Shown here piece after piece: positions 25,892 to 34,501 of a stretch of 64,000 nucleotides of DNA. The DNA is from Raoultibacter phocaeensis (GTDB lineage Bacteria; Actinomycetota; Coriobacteriia; Coriobacteriales; Eggerthellaceae): the NCBI RefSeq assembly GCF_901411515.1, contig NZ_CABDUX010000001.1:1426001-1490000 (forward strand), read 5' to 3'. The notes beneath the pieces are model-generated. The model was not told the origin of the DNA, did no database searches, and worked only from the letters and a program-made list of their open reading frames with translations. A program made the translations under genes and the position numbers. The first letter of the stretch is position 1. Every line of letters starts with the position of its first letter.

Positions 25892-25958
25892 GCTTTTGAT
25901 GCCATCAAGTAAAGGGTATCGAACCTGATCAAAAGCGTCTAGACTCAGCTGGTCTAGA
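25892..25958. promoter_or_regulatory. Two dyads in the promoter region of the FMN/FAD flavoprotein
   Basis: GCTTTTGAT (25892-25900) pairs with ATCAAAAGC (25928-25936). Directly after, TCTAGAC (25938-25944) pairs with GTCTAGA (25952-25958). Both are perfect and lie 145-210 bases before the flavoprotein start, so they are candidate binding sites for the adjacent LuxR regulator. The first could also be a weak transcript end for luxR. Confidence 0.5.
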
Positions 25959-26102
25959 AAGCATCTCAAGGGTTTCCGCCAAAATCCATGCGGCTGGTCG
26001 ATGCAGCTTGATGGTCGAAACTGCATAGTCTCCTTCGGTAACGGATACGTGAACTTCGGTTTGCCGATGTCCGGATAATCAACCGCAAACAAGGAGGAGA
26101 CC

Positions 26103-28598
26103 ATGGGAGAAGTCTACGAAGCACGGACGGGTGTCTCGAGGCGCGGGTTCTTGAAAGGTGCGGCGGCTGGGCTGATCGGTGCTGGTGCGCTGGGCACAGG
26201 AATCGTGTCCTTAACCGGATGCAGCACCCAGGGTGCGACGGCATCGGGCGGTACGGTTACCGCATCTGCAACCGCACCTGGCTACGGCGGCGATGTTGCG
26301 GTGGAGCTGACGGTGGATACTGGAAGCGGTGCGGTGAAAGGTGCCGCCATCGAGGGAAAATTCGAGACACCGAATCGCGGAGGTCGGGCCATAACAACGA
26401 TGCAGCAAACTATGATCGATACCGAAAGCATTCAAGTCGATACGGTGGCAGGAGCCACCTTTACCTCCTCTGCTATTCAGGATGCTTCGACTCTCGCATA
26501 CAACGAAGCGATGGGTTCGTCTGGCTCGATGGAGGTCATTATGGCGCCGGGCGAATACACCGGCAAAGCCAAGGGGTATTGGCAGATATGGGATCTACCG
26601 GTCACTATTACCGTGAACGAAACATCGATTCTCAAGATTGATGTGCCAACCGATCGGTTCGAGCACGGGGAAACGGAAGTCATCCTCCAAAGCGTTAAGG
26701 ATTTGCTTTTCCCGCGCATTATCGAGAACCAGTCGATCGCGGTTGATGCTGTTTCTGGTGCCACTGCGTCGAGCAATGCGGTTAAATCGGCAATCAAGCA
26801 AGCATTGCAGGAAGCCCTTGTGGCGGGCGGATCGAATGCCGCCGCAGTCAGCATGTTCCAAATTGCTCCGGAAAAGAAAGAAGCAGGGGAGACCGAAGAA
26901 CTCGATGTTGACGTGCTGGTGGTCGGCATGGGGACGGGCGGCATTGCGGCAATGAAAAGTGCTTGCGAGACGATACAGGAGCTCAACGGGGGAGGCCGTG
27001 TGAGCTTGCTCGGAATCGACCGTGCAGGAAAATACGGCGGCAAGTCGGCGTTGACGCACGAGGGCTGCGCGATCAACCCGCCCGAGTATCAGGTTGCGAA
27101 AAACTCAGGCGAGCCTTTCGTCGATGCGGAAGCTTTCAAGGCGACATGGAAGCAATTCACAACTACGGACGGTAAGCAGACGGCGAAAGAAGACTTGATC
27201 GATATGTATTTCGAAGAGTCGGGGCGCACCGTCGATTGGCTTTTCGATATGGGTTGGATATTCGGCGATATGGGCAAAAAGAACCCATTTACGGGAGGTT
27301 TGACGAGTTACAACGTGGCTTTGACTTCGAATGCCGATGTGGGCACGTACGAAGACCGGCGTGCCGTGCTCGATACTTATTACAAGCAGATGCTCGCCGA
27401 GGTTGCCGCGCAGGGTGGCGCATACCTTCTCGAGACGGAAGGGTACGAGTTTCTTACTGAGGGGGACAAGGTTGTTGGCGTCAAGGCACGAAACCACGCT
27501 ACGGGCAAAGAATACACCATTCATGCAAAGGCCGTCGTGATGAACACGGGCGGATTCAGCGCGAATGCCGATATGGTTGACGCGCTGCTTGACGAGAGGT
27601 GGCGCGGCGAGCGCAAGCGGATCGGCACCGATCAGGATACTGGGCTGATGATACAGGCGGCGCTCGACATCGGGGCAGGAACCTACAACATCGGCATGAG
27701 TCCGAACATCATGCACGTGAGCATCGATCATTGGCTCCACCAGTACCCCATCAACTTCTATGATGATGTGCTCGATGGCCGTACGGGCAGGTATAAATCG
27801 TGGACGCTCAACAACATTCCGATCGCCTGCGGCATTTCGGCGAATGTGGTGGCTATCGACAAAGAGGGCAGGCGCTACATGAACGAGGCAAAGTACGAAA
27901 GCTTCGCCGACGATCAGGATCATGAGTCGTGGCCGTGTTTCGCGTCGGGCAATTACTATTACGCAATCTTGTCAGACGATGTGCTTAAGGAAATCGCAAG
28001 CGAGGGATTCAACAAGATATACAAATGGGAAGGATACTGTGCGCAGGGTGACATTCCCGCAGACATGCCCGTTCCAGAGGTGTATGAGGGCCTTGGATAC
28101 GCCGTTGGGGAGGGCATCGCATGGAAGGGTGAGACGCTCGCCGACCTTGCGAGCCAGATTGGCATTGACGGCGGGGTTCTCGAGTCGACCGTCGAGGAAT
28201 ACAACATACTATGCGAGGGCGGAAGCGATACTGTGTACGGGAAAGACCCTCAGTACCTGACCAAATTCACCAGCGGTCCCTATTATGCGATCCAGATATT
28301 CAACACCTCGTTCTCGACGTGCGGGGGCTTGGACGTCGATACGGATATCAGGGTTCTGAAGGACGATCATGCGACGCCCATCTCAGGTCTCTATGCGATC
28401 GGGGTCGATTCGATGGGTGTGCTCCTGAATCCCAACCGCAACTACGTTGGCTTCGGAGGAGTGGCTCAAGGCTGGCTGTGGACGAGCGGCCGCTTGGCAG
28501 GTAAGAATGCGGCGCAGTACATCAACGATGAGTACGGCGGGTTTACCTATGTGAGCCCTGCGCTGGTAGACGTGGAAGCTCAATCGTCGGCACGTTAA
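26103..28598 (+). CDS. Tat lipoprotein flavoreductase with two FMN-binding domains and a FAD domain
   Basis: An 831-residue protein. Tat signal SRRGFLKGAAAG with lipobox LTGC. Two tandem FMN-binding domains follow, each with the threonine flavinylation motif (VAGATFTSSA near residue 121, VSGATASSNA near residue 220). The FAD_binding_2 domain starts near residue 275 (DVLVVGMGTGGIAAM) and ends with NRNYVGFGGVAQGW. Covalent FMN would pass electrons to FAD, which reduces a substrate outside the cell. Two FMN domains in one chain are uncommon compared with one in the 30971 gene. AAGGAGG precedes the start. Confidence 0.88.
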   Translation: MGEVYEARTGVSRRGFLKGAAAGLIGAGALGTGIVSLTGCSTQGATASGGTVTASATAPGYGGDVAVELTVDTGSGAVKGAAIEGKFETPNRGGRAITTMQQTMIDTESIQVDTVAGATFTSSAIQDASTLAYNEAMGSSGSMEVIMAPGEYTGKAKGYWQIWDLPVTITVNETSILKIDVPTDRFEHGETEVILQSVKDLLFPRIIENQSIAVDAVSGATASSNAVKSAIKQALQEALVAGGSNAAAVSMFQIAPEKKEAGETEELDVDVLVVGMGTGGIAAMKSACETIQELNGGGRVSLLGIDRAGKYGGKSALTHEGCAINPPEYQVAKNSGEPFVDAEAFKATWKQFTTTDGKQTAKEDLIDMYFEESGRTVDWLFDMGWIFGDMGKKNPFTGGLTSYNVALTSNADVGTYEDRRAVLDTYYKQMLAEVAAQGGAYLLETEGYEFLTEGDKVVGVKARNHATGKEYTIHAKAVVMNTGGFSANADMVDALLDERWRGERKRIGTDQDTGLMIQAALDIGAGTYNIGMSPNIMHVSIDHWLHQYPINFYDDVLDGRTGRYKSWTLNNIPIACGISANVVAIDKEGRRYMNEAKYESFADDQDHESWPCFASGNYYYAILSDDVLKEIASEGFNKIYKWEGYCAQGDIPADMPVPEVYEGLGYAVGEGIAWKGETLADLASQIGIDGGVLESTVEEYNILCEGGSDTVYGKDPQYLTKFTSGPYYAIQIFNTSFSTCGGLDVDTDIRVLKDDHATPISGLYAIGVDSMGVLLNPNRNYVGFGGVAQGWLWTSGRLAGKNAAQYINDEYGGFTYVSPALVDVEAQSSAR

Positions 28599-28636
28599 AG
28601 TGAACTGAGGTACAGGAGCTTGGTACGTGTATTGCG

Positions 28637-28674
28637 ATCGGGTGGTCGATGAGTAGTCGACTACCCGATTTTTT
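28637..28674 (+). terminator. Terminator after the double-FMN flavoprotein
   Basis: ATCGGGTGGTCGA and TCGACTACCCGAT pair with a single G-T mismatch around a short loop and are followed by TTTTTT. Confidence 0.85.
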
Positions 28675-28778
28675 GGCATAGCAGGCACCTCAGGGGTCCG
28701 AGTGTCGAGTTGCTTCATCACGTCGGCTCAAAAGCAGCATGCGGCTGCATCGATGATGATTTTATGAGTACAATATCT

Positions 28779-28801
28779 TTATTGATAATTAATATCAATA
28801 A
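28779..28801. promoter_or_regulatory. PerR/Fur-like dyad upstream of the catalase
   Basis: TTATTGATA and TATCAATAA are exact complements separated by ATTAA. The AT-rich dyad, 84 bases before the catalase start, looks like a Fur/PerR-superfamily operator. Peroxide-sensing repression of a catalase by PerR is well known; binding here is inferred. Confidence 0.6.
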
Positions 28802-28884
28802 GTGGTTCCAATCCTGATACACTACCAGTAACAAACAGGACCGTCGCTCATGGCACCGCGAGCGCCGAGGAAAGGAATCCTACG

Positions 28885-30426
28885 ATGTCGGACACCACCA
28901 AACTCACGAACGAGGTCGGCAATCCCGTTGCCGATAACCAAAATACGCTTACGGCGGGGGAGCGCGGCCCCATGATGCTCCAGGACAACTGGATGATCGA
29001 AAAGCTCGCGCATTTCGATCGCGAGGTTATTCCCGAACGCCGCATGCATGCCAAAGGTTCGGGAGCGTACGGAACGTTCAAAGTTACCGGCGACATCACC
29101 GAGTACACGAAAGCGAAGGTGTTTGAGCCCGGCTCCGAAACCGAAGTGTTCGTGCGCTTCTCGACCGTTGCGGGCGAGCGGGGTGCTGCCGACGCCGAGC
29201 GTGACATCCGCGGGTTCGCTATGAAGTTCTACACGCCCGACGGTAACTGGGATCTGGTCGGCAACAACACGCCCGTATTCTTCTTGCGCGATCCGAAGAA
29301 GTTCATCGACCTCAACCACGTGGTCAAGCGCGATCCGCATACCAACATGCACTCGCCGCAGAGCAACTGGGATTTCTGGTCGAGCTTGCCTGAGGCGCTC
29401 CATCAGGTGACCATCGTTATGTCCGACCGCGGCATCCCGGCAAGCTACCGCCACATGCACGGATTCGGCAGCCATACGTATTCGCTCATCGACGAGAACA
29501 ACAAGCGCACCTGGGTGAAGTTCCATCTCAAGACCGAGCAAGGCATTAAGAACCTCACAAACGAGGAGGCCGCCGCGCTGATCGCGGGCGATCGCGAAAG
29601 CCATCAGCGCGATCTGTTCGGGGCCATCGAGCGAGGAGAATTCCCGAAGTGGCGCTTCTGCGTGCAGCTCATGGACGAAAAGACGGCGAAGAACTACAAA
29701 GAGAACCCCTTCGACATCACGAAAACGTGGAGTCAGAAAGAGTTTCCGCTTATCGAAGTCGGCATCCTCGAGCTCAACCGCAATCCCGAAAACTACTTCG
29801 CCGAGGTCGAGCAAGCGGCGTTCGCTCCCACGCATCTTGTGCCGGGTATCGGTTTGTCTCCCGACAAGCTGCTCCAAGGCCGCCTGTTTGCGTACGGCGA
29901 TGCGCAGCGCTACCGTTTGGGCGTGAACCACAATCATATTCCCGTCAACAAACCGCGGTGCCCGTATGCCGAGTTCCATCGTGACGGACAGATGCGTACC
30001 GACGGAAACTTCGGCGGCACGATCGGCTACGAGCCGAACAGCTACGGCCAGTGGCAGCAGCAGGCCGATGCAGCCGAGCCGCCGCTCGACCTGTTCGGAC
30101 CGATGGACGCATGGGACCCGAAGGACGATCCGACCGACGACACGTTCTATCAGCCAGGCGATCTCTATCGTTTGATGGAAGAGGACAAGCGTGCCGCGCT
30201 CATCGCAAATACCGCAGCCGATATCGCGCCGGTCACCGAGAACATCAAGCTGCGTCACGCGGCCCACTGCTATAAGGCCGATCCCGAGTACGGCACGCGC
30301 TTGGCCGAAGCACTTGGCCTGTCGGTTGACGAGGTGGTTCGGCTCGCGAGCATGACGCACGAAGAGCGTATGGCCGCAACCGGTCAGCAGGTACCTGCCG
30401 CGAAGAAGGGCGGGGCAATCCGCTAA
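28885..30426 (+). CDS. katA: Monofunctional heme catalase
   Basis: A 513-residue small-subunit catalase that converts hydrogen peroxide to water and oxygen. Visible motifs: active-site His in [20 protein letters not shown], Asn in [31 protein letters not shown], and the heme-ligand Tyr in [25 protein letters not shown] precedes the ATG and a PerR-like dyad lies upstream. Its place between two flavoreductase genes suits defence against peroxide made by flavins when oxygen is present. Confidence 0.96.
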   Translation: MSDTTKLTNEVGNPVADNQNTLTAGERGPMMLQDNWMIEKLAHFDREVIPERRMHAKGSGAYGTFKVTGDITEYTKAKVFEPGSETEVFVRFSTVAGERGAADAERDIRGFAMKFYTPDGNWDLVGNNTPVFFLRDPKKFIDLNHVVKRDPHTNMHSPQSNWDFWSSLPEALHQVTIVMSDRGIPASYRHMHGFGSHTYSLIDENNKRTWVKFHLKTEQGIKNLTNEEAAALIAGDRESHQRDLFGAIERGEFPKWRFCVQLMDEKTAKNYKENPFDITKTWSQKEFPLIEVGILELNRNPENYFAEVEQAAFAPTHLVPGIGLSPDKLLQGRLFAYGDAQRYRLGVNHNHIPVNKPRCPYAEFHRDGQMRTDGNFGGTIGYEPNSYGQWQQQADAAEPPLDLFGPMDAWDPKDDPTDDTFYQPGDLYRLMEEDKRAALIANTAADIAPVTENIKLRHAAHCYKADPEYGTRLAEALGLSVDEVVRLASMTHEERMAATGQQVPAAKKGGAIR

Positions 30427-30563
30427 GTAGATCCTTGGCCTATCCTCTTCGAGCATCAAAAAGGATGTCCCGTTTCTGCTGAGTTTTGGGCATGGAATCG
30501 GTCGAGGCAAGGCCCGTCGTCGGCGCTACCCGCACAAAGCGAGTATGCCGACGCATAGCACAT

Positions 30564-30595
30564 GCGGCCGGATCCAACTCCCTCGATCCGGCCGC
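30564..30595. repeat. Perfect 11-base inverted repeat
   Basis: GCGGCCGGATC and GATCCGGCCGC flank a ten-base loop. No T-run follows on either strand. Confidence 0.75.
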
Positions 30596-30638
30596 TACCC
30601 GCCCTTCCTGCTCCTTCTTCCCGAGGAGCTTTCCGTGC

Positions 30639-30673
30639 AAGCCCCTTTCGCGCCCTTACCGCGAAAGGGGCTT
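30639..30673. repeat. Perfect 13-base inverted repeat
   Basis: AAGCCCCTTTCGC and GCGAAAGGGGCTT flank a nine-base loop (GCCCTTACC). It could be the catalase transcript's 3' hairpin, but only a short CTT follows. Confidence 0.75.
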
Positions 30674-30970
30674 CGAACGTTGCGAATGCGACGTATGTAC
30701 GGGCGTTTGAATGCTCGGGATGCCTACAATCGTACCCTACGCGTTTTTGGCGGTATGCATGCGCGATGTACCGTGCGCGCGTATGCGTTTGTCAGATTTC
30801 GAGAAAAAGCCCCAGATCAACCGCCATCGTACCTGAGGTTCGAGGGGAGAAAAACGCATTGAACCAGCATTCGAACCTCTGCGGCGATGGCAGTTTGTGC
30901 AGTGCGGTATAGGGTACAGCCATCCGAACACAAGGGAAATTCGGAAGATCATCTACCAAGGAGGGCACTT

Positions 30971-32791
30971 ATGTCTAACCTATCGCGAAGGAATTTCATC
31001 ACCGCAGGAGCGATTGCTGCGCTAGGCGGAACGCTTGCGCTTGCCGGGTGCGCGCCGAGCGGGGAATCGAAGCAAGCCGCGAACGCCGTCGAAGGCGAAG
31101 GAATGCGAGCGTGGAGGGGCTCCGCAAACGGCAAGGGTGGCAACCTGACGGTCGAAGTCATCACTGAAGGCGACGCCATCTCGCGCATCGACGTTATCGA
31201 AGAGCGTGAATCGTACGGCGTCGGCACCGAGGCGATGGACGTTCTCTCCGATCTCATCGTAAACAGCCAAACGCTCAACGTGGATACGGTAACCGGGGCG
31301 ACGGTAACGAGCATGGCGTTTCTCACGGCGGTTTCCGATGCGATCGACGCTTCGGGTATGAAGTCGAGTGAGTGGAAGAAGCGCGACCATGCGGTGCCGC
31401 TCGCTCCCGAAAACCTTGAAACCGATGTCGACATCGTAGTTGTCGGTGCTGGTGGAGCGGGCTATGCGGCGGCGCTTACGGCTGCCTTATCGGGCAAGAA
31501 GGTTGTGCTCCTTGAAAAGCTTGGGATTACGGGAGGCGACACGATTCTCTCGGGTGGCGCTATGGCGGTTCCAGGCAACTGGTTCCAGGCTAAAGAGGGA
31601 ATAGAAGACAGCGTTGAGAAGATGGCCGAAGACATGATCGTTGGCGGAGACAATGTGGGCGATCCCGAGCTTGTGAACGTCATCTGCAACGGCGCGTACA
31701 ACGCGATGGAATGGCTCGTCTTCGAAGGCGGCGTTTCATGGCAGCCTTACCAGCGCTTCTTCGGCGGCCACTCGGTATCGCGTGCCCTTATCCCCGAAGG
31801 CAACGAAGGCAGCGGCATCATCTGCAAGCTCGAACGGCGTGCCGAGGGTCTCAAGAACCTCGTGATATGCCGCAATACGAAAGCAGAGGAGCTTGTGCGG
31901 GATTCGACCGGCGCTGTTACAGGTCTCAAGGCGACCAATCTCGCCACGGGCGATGCCTATGATTTCTCGTGCAAGGCGATCGTGCTCGCGGCAGGCGGTT
32001 TCGGCTCCAACGTCGAAATGCGCATGAAGTACAACCCTGAGATGGACGAGAAGATTCTCTCCACCGACTCGGTGGGCGCAACGGGCGATTGCCACGTGAT
32101 GGCCGAGAAGATCGGCGCGGAGCTCATCGACATGCAATACATCCAAACCTATCCTACCTGCGACACGCAAACCGGAGCTCTGCTGTACGTGGGTAACATG
32201 CGTCTGGAAAACCGCGCCATCTGCATCAACAAGGAGGGCGACCGCTTTGTCGAAGAGATGGAGCGACGCGATGTCATTTCAAATGCCATCAAAGAACAAA
32301 CCGATGGCATCGGGTACATGATCTTCAATCAGGAAGGGCTCGATGCAACCGACATCGCTACGGTGAACGCCTCCGAGATGGACAGCTTGACGGTGCGCAA
32401 CCTTCTTACCAAAGGCGAGACCATTGCTGAGGCGTGCGAACCCTTCGGCATCAACGCGGCCGAACTCGAGAAAACCGTCGAGAAATGGAACCAATACTGC
32501 GCCGACGGTTCGGATCCTGATTTCAACTACCGGGCTGCATTGAATCCGATCGAGGGCGGACCTTATTACATCATGGCTTACAAGCCTTCGGTCCATTACA
32601 CGATGGGTGGTTTGCGAATCAACGCCGATGCGCAGGTGCTCGATACCGAAGGCAATCCCATCGTCGGCTTGTACGCCGCAGGCGAGCAGGCAGGACACAA
32701 GATGGGGACGAACCGCCTCGGATCGTGCTCCATCACCGACATCTTCGTGTTCGGTCGTATCGCTGGTGCGAATGCGGCATCGCTCGTGTAA
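30971..32791 (+). CDS. Tat lipoprotein flavoreductase with one FMN-binding domain and a FAD domain
   Basis: A 606-residue protein. AAGGAGG precedes the ATG at 30971; the longer frame upstream is not used. Signal: SRRNFITAGAIAAL with lipobox LAGC. One FMN-binding domain with VTGATVTSMA near residue 112. FAD domain from about residue 157 (DIVVVGAGGAGYAAALTAA), ending VHYTMGGLRIN and NRLGSCSITDIFVFGR. This is the standard fumarate/urocanate-reductase-like layout used by Eggerthella to respire diet or host compounds. A membrane LuxR gene follows at 32877 on the same strand. Substrate not predictable. Confidence 0.9.
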   Translation: MSNLSRRNFITAGAIAALGGTLALAGCAPSGESKQAANAVEGEGMRAWRGSANGKGGNLTVEVITEGDAISRIDVIEERESYGVGTEAMDVLSDLIVNSQTLNVDTVTGATVTSMAFLTAVSDAIDASGMKSSEWKKRDHAVPLAPENLETDVDIVVVGAGGAGYAAALTAALSGKKVVLLEKLGITGGDTILSGGAMAVPGNWFQAKEGIEDSVEKMAEDMIVGGDNVGDPELVNVICNGAYNAMEWLVFEGGVSWQPYQRFFGGHSVSRALIPEGNEGSGIICKLERRAEGLKNLVICRNTKAEELVRDSTGAVTGLKATNLATGDAYDFSCKAIVLAAGGFGSNVEMRMKYNPEMDEKILSTDSVGATGDCHVMAEKIGAELIDMQYIQTYPTCDTQTGALLYVGNMRLENRAICINKEGDRFVEEMERRDVISNAIKEQTDGIGYMIFNQEGLDATDIATVNASEMDSLTVRNLLTKGETIAEACEPFGINAAELEKTVEKWNQYCADGSDPDFNYRAALNPIEGGPYYIMAYKPSVHYTMGGLRINADAQVLDTEGNPIVGLYAAGEQAGHKMGTNRLGSCSITDIFVFGRIAGANAASLV

Positions 32792-32805
32792 CGAGGCGGT
32801 GAGGC

Positions 32806-32842
32806 GCAGCAGGGCCCTGTCGGTTTCGGCGGGCCCTGCTGC
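32806..32842 (+). terminator. GC-rich hairpin after the flavoreductase
   Basis: GCAGCAGGGCCC and GGGCCCTGCTGC form a perfect 12-base stem 14 bases past the stop. The T-run is missing (TTGAC), and the last stem base directly abuts the next promoter's TTGACA. Confidence 0.65.
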
Positions 32843-32870
32843 TTGACAGCGAGGCCTCATCGTCTATGAT
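32843..32870 (+). promoter_or_regulatory. Consensus-like promoter for a leaderless luxR transcript
   Basis: TTGACA (32843-32848), 16 bases, TATGAT (32865-32870). Transcription would begin about seven bases on, at or next to the ATG at 32877. No ribosome binding site exists between promoter and start. Confidence 0.75.
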
Positions 32871-32876
32871 TTGCTC

Positions 32877-34433
32877 ATGCAGAGCTCCGTTCCATCAGTG
32901 GAAGATTCCTTGAATCCGGCCGAAAAAAGGCGGGATGGTTCGTCGACGGTAAGTCCTCCGAATACGCGCCTGATCATGAGCAAAAGCGTGCTGCTCGATA
33001 GTGCGGGACTCGCCTGCTATATCGCATGGAGTTTCGTGTTTTGGAACGGATCGCTTCTGTTCGGAGGCGCACACCAAGGCGCTTTTGTCGGAAACCTGTT
33101 CGTGTGGCAGGGTGCGATGACGGCGCTCACCGCTTTGCTGCTCGTTCTCTCCGTTGGAAAAACGGCACCGCTGCAAAAACGAAAGGCGCTGCTCGGTGTT
33201 TTCGCCGTGCTCTCGAGCGTTGCTGTGGTGGCAACTGCGCTGGTCGGCTACCAGAGCGCTCCGTTCGAGTACATGATTGCTGGTTTCGCTTTGAGTGGCA
33301 TCGGCAGCACGCTGCGCCTTGGGTGGGAAGAGCGGTTGACCATGCAGGGCGTATCGCGTACGGCGCTCTGCGCGGGACTTGCGTATCTGTTCGGGTTCAT
33401 TCTGTTCGCAATCGTATCGTTGATGCCGGTTCTGCCCGCCCTCGGCGTTTCGGCAGCGCTTCCGTTCGGAGCATTCGCATGTTTGCTCGTTGCGAACAAG
33501 CGCAGAAACGAACCGTCGGAGTTGCCTTCGGGCGAAGCTGACTCCCGTGGCACGCAGGGCTGTAGAGCCGTTGGGATGTCTGTTGATTCCGAACGAAACG
33601 ATATATCGCTCAAAGCGGGACGTGCAGCCGGGTTGAAGAGTTTGCTTCCAGGAATTCCTTGGAAGCTCGTCGTGGCGATTGCGCTTGCGTACTTCAGTTA
33701 CGGTGCAACGAGAATCGGCGGCGTCATGGGTGGCCTCGCGGCATCCGACGCGGGCCATGTCGCTGTGGCGGGGGTTCCGGCCCTCGGCTGCCTCGTTGCC
33801 ATCGCGCTCGCGTTTTTCTTCTACCGCAAGAACGCCCTGATTGCGTTTTACATTGCGTTTCCCCTTATGGCGCTCGCGTCGCTCTTGCCTTCGGGCATCG
33901 ACCCACTTGGGGGAAGCACGACGTTCTGCGTTGCGCTTGTGGGTGCAGAGCTGGTGAAATACCTCGTATGGTTTCTTATGATTGACACCATTATAAAGGA
34001 TGGCGTTTCCGCGCTTTTGTGTCTTGCCCTCATGCGCTTCGCGCAATGGTTGGGAAGCTGCCTCGGGCAAGTCGCCGCCGATGCGCTTCCGACGCAGGAG
34101 GCGCTTACAATCGCTATCCTCGTTTCTCTCATGGCGGCGCTGCTCGTGATCATGGGTTCGCCATTTTCGGGCAAAGGGTTTGCGGGCGCTCGCACGGGCG
34201 GCGGGAGCGATCTCGGCTTCAGAGTTGCCGAGGTGTCCCGGAGCTTCGGTCTCTCCCCCCGCGAAGAAGAAGTCCTTTCCATATGGGCGACGGGGCATTC
34301 CGGGGCGTATATCGAAAAGAAACTCTTCATATCGAAGAGTACGGTGAAAACCCACCTCAACCACATCTACGCCAAAACGGGAACCGGCAATCGCGAAGAG
34401 CTGCTTGAGTTGCTCGATTCATTCGAGAAGTGA
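32877..34433 (+). CDS. Membrane-embedded LuxR-family regulator, probably leaderless
   Basis: A 518-residue protein with about 12 membrane helices and a C-terminal LuxR HTH (LSPREEEVLSIWATGHSGAYIE, then FISKSTVKTHLNHIYAKTGT). A charged cytoplasmic loop near 215-245 splits the helices into two halves. It lies directly after the FMN/FAD flavoreductase and probably controls it. The promoter places the transcript start at the ATG, so translation is likely leaderless; a TTG two codons earlier is a less likely start. GC-rich hairpin 34461-34498 ends it. Confidence 0.88.
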   Translation: MQSSVPSVEDSLNPAEKRRDGSSTVSPPNTRLIMSKSVLLDSAGLACYIAWSFVFWNGSLLFGGAHQGAFVGNLFVWQGAMTALTALLLVLSVGKTAPLQKRKALLGVFAVLSSVAVVATALVGYQSAPFEYMIAGFALSGIGSTLRLGWEERLTMQGVSRTALCAGLAYLFGFILFAIVSLMPVLPALGVSAALPFGAFACLLVANKRRNEPSELPSGEADSRGTQGCRAVGMSVDSERNDISLKAGRAAGLKSLLPGIPWKLVVAIALAYFSYGATRIGGVMGGLAASDAGHVAVAGVPALGCLVAIALAFFFYRKNALIAFYIAFPLMALASLLPSGIDPLGGSTTFCVALVGAELVKYLVWFLMIDTIIKDGVSALLCLALMRFAQWLGSCLGQVAADALPTQEALTIAILVSLMAALLVIMGSPFSGKGFAGARTGGGSDLGFRVAEVSRSFGLSPREEEVLSIWATGHSGAYIEKKLFISKSTVKTHLNHIYAKTGTGNREELLELLDSFEK

Positions 34434-34460
34434 TGCGTTGTGGGTGCAGGTATTGCGCCG

Positions 34461-34498
34461 CGAACGCCCGCGCCACCAATGGACGGCGCGGGCGTTCG
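34461..34498. terminator. Bidirectional hairpin between convergent genes
   Basis: CGAACGCCCGCGCC and GGCGCGGGCGTTCG form a perfect 14-base stem. It lies between the LuxR stop (34433) and the convergent ABC permease stop (34502). There is no T-run, so it may act as a barrier or 3'-end stabiliser. Confidence 0.65.
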
Positions 34499-34501
34499 GC
34501 C

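Larger units (their letters stand above)
30427..30970. other. 544-base gap with structured repeats, no convincing gene
   Basis: Between the catalase and the next flavoprotein there is no frame with a ribosome binding site and credible protein. The stretch holds two perfect hairpins (30564-30595 and 30639-30673) and a shorter one (GCTCC/GGAGC, 30610-30629). The ribosome binding site AAGGAGGG of the next gene is at its right edge. Confidence 0.6.

Noticed and set aside
28822-30510. 562-codon minus-strand frame antisense to the catalase
   Set aside because: Lies fully opposite a certain katA gene; composition is the complement of a GC-biased gene and no ribosome binding site is present.
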